64,000 nt of DNA, from contig CM032661.1 of NCBI GenBank assembly GCA_019095985.1, positions 13,554,885 to 13,618,884 of the forward strand. Reading direction: 5' to 3'. The notes under the pieces were generated by a model. The model did not search any database. It saw only the letters and a list, made by a program, of their open reading frames with translations, and was not told where the DNA came from. The position numbers and the translations under genes were made by a program. Origin of the DNA: Streblospio benedicti (lineage: Eukaryota > Annelida > Polychaeta > Spionida > Spionidae). Each line of letters begins with the position of its first letter. The stretch's first letter is position 1. Below are positions 59,445 through 64,000 of the stretch, piece after piece.

Positions 59445-60800
59445 CTGGAGGATTGAAGTTGGAGGTGTCATGAGAACCTGATAGAGGTGTCTAAATGAAA
59501 CACTGTCACCAGAACTAATGTTACCATGATCAAAATCAGCCCCATTAACATACATGCTTTTTAATGAATGAGAGACTTCTTCAAACAATTTTCGCAGATT
59601 TAGTTTTTTACGTACAACTGAAGTCTTAAAATGAGACTTATTACAAGAAGGCATTAAGATGAATTTCTGTCAATATCACAAAATGCTATATTCAGTTAGT
59701 CTCAGAAACAGGTTAAAACCGTCATTTAGAATAATATCATCATGATCAGGCAACAGCCAATCTCATTGGAAGCAATATCACTGATATAATATATGGCCCA
59801 ACCGTGTCAATGTCAATGTGCAAATTATTGTACTAATTAGATCAGGTTTGATGTGTCACAAGACATTCGATTTCTTCTTAAGATCTTAGCTGGTTGAATG
59901 AAGATTCATGAGCACATGGCAACCAGCGTGGTCTAATATCATTGATCTGCCATGGTGAAAGTTCAAAGCAACAACTCTCTTCACCATGTGGCCAAAAATG
60001 TACACAAGCAAGGAACGTCAAGCGCAAACGGGGGTCCAGGGGACTTGCTATCAAAATCCAACCAATCAGAAGCCCAACTTTTCAGCCAAGATATCAAATG
60101 TCAGACGTACGATCTTTCATTGCCTATAAAGAAAAACTTAGTAGTGATTTAGTTTTTCATGGAAGTCTAGCCCAAATTAATTTTTCCACATAAAAGACAG
60201 AACTGGGTTCCACGGGTTGATATGAACATGGACTTGTAAAGGCAAATCAGATAGGAAGATGAAACCGTTAAGATTTTAACATAAATAATGGATTTGTCAA
60301 TAATAAAAGTTTGTGTTTATGGAAAATTTATATATAATTACGCAAAGAGAGGCAATGTTTTTTTTTTTTTTAAATTCGCCTGCAATCACTTTCCTGGGGC
60401 GCTTTCACGCATTTTGCGTGTACCACTTTATTAGATATCACATTTTACAGGTTTATTTGTTCTTCGTGCGCTTGCTTTCATCAGTATTGATATAATTCTG
60501 TTCGTTTTTACGAAGCACTTCCGCTTTAGCTGCCGTCATCACATTGTTGCTCCGTGCGTTATGTTTCTCTGTTGATGCGTGCGTTATGTCTGTCTCCCGG
60601 GTTTAGAAATCCAGTGGTCAAAGAAGACGATGTTTGTATGGCCAGTAATAAAATTGTCTCTGTAGGAGACGGGGAAGCTAGTAATTATAATAATAAAGTT
60701 TAGTTTACATGATAAAACATGCATATTCATATGCAATAAATAATGTGTCTACTGCTTTTCCATTGTTTCATGACTTCCGCAGCATTTTAAAAATGTTTTA
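59445..60800. other. FCSK upstream intron or flank, no exon found
   Basis: The FCSK frame must continue upstream (exon 59444 starts mid-codon), but I found no fucokinase-like exon here on the minus strand. Short frames on both strands look incidental. Confidence 0.5.
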
Positions 60801-61560
60801 CAGTAAGGGGCAAAACCGACAGCAATGGATGGCCGCCGTACGGAAAATCTGCCTTATGGCGATTATAAACCCAGTGACGGATCATATAAGTTGACGTACG
60901 GCTGCTGTACGGCAGCTGGAATTGGCACACCTGATTATTCTGAATCTTAGTATTATTATCATCATATATATTATATTATATATATAAATGAATGCCGCGT
61001 TTCAAATAACTCTAGACATCTTACGATGATATTGTGTGTTTGAATTTAAACTCAGATAACCATCAAGTTCTACGTTTATAGTTACGTTTAATTTTGGCAG
61101 CATTCACGTAGATCTACTTCTTTGTAGAGACATAGACAGACATTTGCCGAGACGATGTTTTCTGTTTTCAGATACTACTTTTTCTTGTCGTTATATATTA
61201 ACTTAAGAAGTTAATAAACACATTACTAGTAAAGGATTAATTACTGGTGCGCTAAGGTGATTTTCCGTAAGGCTATATTTGATACCAATCCGTCAGTATG
61301 GGTTTTGCCCAATAGAAAAGTTACTAAAGCAATCTATTCGATGCCGTACGGCGCCATAAGACGCCGTACAGCTCGTTCGTATCAATTGCTCCCCTAGGCC
61401 ATCGAGAAATCTGCCGTACGGCAGTGGTCCGCTGCCGTATGGCAGAATTTTACTGTGGGTTTTACCTTATGTAAAATGCATTGGAGCAATTCGCACAAAG
61501 TTGACGTACGGCTCTGAGCTCCCGTACGGCTGCCGTAAGTCGCTATGGGTTTTGCCACTA
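60801..61560. mobile_element. DNA element with clustered GCCGTACGGC sub-terminal palindromes
   Basis: The left end CAGTAAGGGGCAAAACC and the reverse complement of the right end TAGTGGCAAAACCCATAGCG share a GGGCAAAACC-type terminus. Inside are at least eight copies or near-copies of GCCGTACGG or CCGTACGGC (near 60833, 60894, 60906, 61342, 61362, 61412, 61431, 61505, 61524), concentrated towards both ends, like the transposase-binding arrays of CACTA/EnSpm-type elements. No transposase frame. Confidence 0.65.
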
Positions 61561-61689
61561 ATGGGGATAGAACTTCAGACATGGAAGAGAAAATGTGTTC
61601 ATAGTCACAAAGAGTAGTTGAAATACCCATAAAAACTTAGATATACATATATTATGATTAATGGACTTGGGTGTACACATTGATATAGA

Positions 61690-61876
61690 GGATTCTATCT
61701 CCAAGTCTATAGAGCTGTATCACATAGCTAATGCTGGGACTTAAACTCTGGACCACTACAACGTGGCACTATGTCTTAAGTGCTTGGTGAATACATGCAG
61801 ATGTCACAGTTGTGGTCCAGGGATTGAGTCCCAGCAGTTGCTATGAGATCTAGCCTTTAGACTTGGAGAAAGAATA
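61690..61876. repeat. Imperfect hairpin of about 187 bp
   Basis: AGGATTCTATCTCCAAGTCT pairs with AGACTTGGAGAAAGAATAC, and CTGGGACTTAAACTCTGGAC pairs with GTCCAGGGATTGAGTCCCAG, around a loop near 61785. Foldback element or degenerate tRNA-like pair. Confidence 0.6.
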
Positions 61877-61920
61877 CTTTATATGCATTAAATATACTGT
61901 TCAAATAAAACCCCACTTCT

Positions 61921-62013
61921 ACATGTGCTTTGTGGCCAAGTGGATACGGAGTTTGACTCACGACCGGTCAGAAAGAGTGTGAGTGATTGTGTGAGTGATT
62001 ACCGTTGTGCAGC
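61921..62013 (+). mobile_element. SINE fragment (tRNA-like head)
   Basis: GTGCTTTGTGGCCAAGTGGATACGG-like sequence (A-box region) followed by GAGTGATTGTGTGAGTGATT matches the head and part of the body of the 44501 SINE. The B box is lost. Confidence 0.55.
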
Positions 62014-62609
62014 ACATTACTTGATTATAGAATTTTGTATGATAAAAAACCGGCACATTACTTGAACAACGCCTATAAACCACTGCATTTGATTATTTAT
62101 GTTTAGCAGTGCAACTAAATGCATGCTCAGGTAATAATTGTGGTCACTTCTTTTGATGCAGAATCTCATGACTAGAATATGTCTACCTAAATATCACATG
62201 CAAAATTAAAGTATGAAAACAATCTAAAGAAATTAATGAACAACCTTTCACTATCCATGATAGATTAAGTCTTGTGATGATAGTCCATGGACAGAGATAA
62301 TAAATGTTCTTCATTTTCTTCACGTATGTTCTTAGGACGTTTGATACTGCTATTCATTTGCAATAAATCTTCCTCATAACAAGCGATTAATCTCTGATGA
62401 GAATCTACCGGTTTGCCTTTGAGTTAACGTAAGAAACATATACATCGTATACAATGCCGCAGTTATTTTTACTGATACACATATTCAAAACACTTTAATC
62501 TTGTATTAAAGCTTTGTTGTTAAAAGCACTAAACCCCTGAAAAGTCTATACATCTTCTAGATATAATAGAAGGAATGTATTTCGACTATATGATCAAAAC
62601 TAAAAACAA

Positions 62610-62880
62610 GTAAAGCTAGTGTGAGACTGCCCTGAATATTGAAGTCGAATCATTCCTGCCATTGTATCCATTGTTAATTGCCAAGTTACCTCATCCCATA
62701 AGTGATTTCAAAAGGTAAAATCATCTTTACCCTGCGTATTTCCAATCTACTGCACAGTAAAAATGAGCGGATGACTTTTCATGACTTTCACACTGGGGCT
62801 TCAACTTCATGCATACTTGGATTTGACAACTGCTTATCCGGATTCATAGCACTATCATTGAGCAACAAAAAAAGTTCATA
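62610..62880 (+). repeat. Diverged repeat, paralogous to 57340-57570
   Basis: Same-order matches to 57340-57570, and further to 57670 (TGAGCAA and AAAAAGTT against TGAGCAAGAAAAAACTT). Non-coding. Confidence 0.5.
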
Positions 62881-64000
62881 TCCACATTGAAAATCATTTG
62901 GAAATAGGGTGAGTGACAGAAACTTGCATGCACCCAAATGAAGCATGGACTAAGGTCCTAAGGGCCATCTATCCTTCACATTAAGCCTTGACAGAGACAC
63001 AAGGTTGGGATCTATTTTCAAGTGATGGCATCTATCATTGAGACTTCAAGTTTGAGAATGAATGAGCTATAGGGCCTACGTCATTATTGTGTTTGCAATA
63101 ACAGGTGAAAGAGAGAAAAAGTAAATGCATAAAAAATTCACCTAATATCTATGGGGAACTTCCATATAAAATCCTTCTAATGCTGAGTACTAAGAAGATA
63201 AATCCATGATTTGATCGCCATACCATTTACCAGAATGTCAAATTGGATTGGTTCTTATGTGTTTCTCTATTTTGTGAACAAAAAGTTGATAAAGAATATA
63301 GAGTAAAAGTCAAGCCCAATTCAACACATTTAAGCTGGAGTCCCTTTAAAGGTTTTGCTCAGTGGCCGAACAAGTATGCTTGTAGAGAAGCATTATGATG
63401 TGTTCTGTGCATTCTGAAAGTTTCTTTCATTTAAACAGCATATTAGAATATCTAGAGCAATATAAATACCCCGCTATGAACAGCCGGTTATGAAACTGCC
63501 AAAACACATGAGAGTGCAAAATGTAAATAGAATGATTTTCGTCAGACGTAACTACAAGGTGGTCGTAAGAAGCCGCCCTATCTCTGCCATGTTAAATTTC
63601 ACGTCTGCCGTTTGAAAGCCGGGGTACGTCTGGCAAAAATCATTCGATTTTGCAATATCAAGTGACCTTGTGTTTTAGTTTACAAGTCAGCATGGTATAC
63701 TAAAAGGTCAAATAAGAAGGGAGGAACTTGATAAGTAATCTACTTCCTTCCTCCCCAGCCATTTATATTACTACTTATGTGCTTTTAAATACTTTGTGTT
63801 TTTATGATCATTGCAAATTGCATGAATTTTATATCATTAATATTTCTGTACATATGTCGAAATGAATCAATAAAAAAAAAAGAAAAAATTAAATGTGGAG
63901 AATATAAAGATAATTTTCATTACACTTGCAATGGATAAGGCATTGTCTATTGATACAGGATTTTATAGGACAAATATGTTTTTGGCTGAACAATATCTTT
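62881..64000. other. Right edge of window, no exon found
   Basis: AT-rich sequence with one short foldback (63531-63643). No FCSK exon or other gene recognised. Confidence 0.5.
63531..63643. repeat. Short foldback repeat
   Basis: AATGATTTTCGTCAGACGTA at the left is mirrored by TACGTCTGGCAAAAATCATT at the right, with a roughly 70-bp loop. MITE-like. Confidence 0.6.

Overview
This window is animal nuclear DNA. It is AT-rich, its genes are split by GT-AG introns, and it is crowded with short repeats: TA and tetranucleotide microsatellites, many hairpin or TIR-type short DNA elements, tRNA-derived SINEs and Penelope-type remnants. Repeats ending in a 'GCTCACCTGTCGTAGACATG'-like motif, together with the SINEs, recall bivalve molluscs. 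A bivalve or another marine lophotrochozoan is my best guess; the sequence alone does not prove it.

Five host protein genes can be rebuilt exon by exon with matching splice phases. (1) TMEM231, a ciliary transition-zone membrane protein, lies on the minus strand (429-2617); its 3' part runs off the left edge. (2) DTNBP1 (dysbindin, a BLOC-1 subunit) lies on the plus strand (2958-10037), head-to-head with TMEM231 across about 340 bp that carries a TCACGTGA palindrome. (3) FCSK (L-fucose kinase) lies on the minus strand. Its eight C-terminal exons spread from 59444 down to 12806, and its N-terminal half lies beyond the right edge. (4) A tryptophanase/tyrosine phenol-lyase-like gene with an uninterrupted reading frame is on the minus strand (25712-27133). 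(5) A class A GPCR with four coding exons is on the plus strand (45762-52638). Genes 4 and 5 both sit inside one roughly 37-kb intron of FCSK (21490-58506): the lyase in the host orientation, the GPCR in the opposite orientation.

Layout: 1-2617 TMEM231; 2618-2957 shared promoter; 2958-10037 DTNBP1; 10038-12805 convergent 3' regions of DTNBP1 and FCSK; 12806-21489 six distal FCSK exons; 21490-58506 giant FCSK intron with the two nested genes and most of the mobile elements; 58507-59444 two more FCSK exons holding the GHMP-kinase phosphate loop; 59445-64000 upstream FCSK intron or flank, with repeats and no recognised exon.

The genes do not form one pathway. The most notable points are the bacterial-type PLP lyase with altered substrate-pocket positions nested in a fucokinase intron, the double nesting itself, the compact TMEM231/DTNBP1 promoter, and several uncatalogued short inverted-repeat families. 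I found no sign of a CRISPR array, a prokaryotic operon or an intact viral element.
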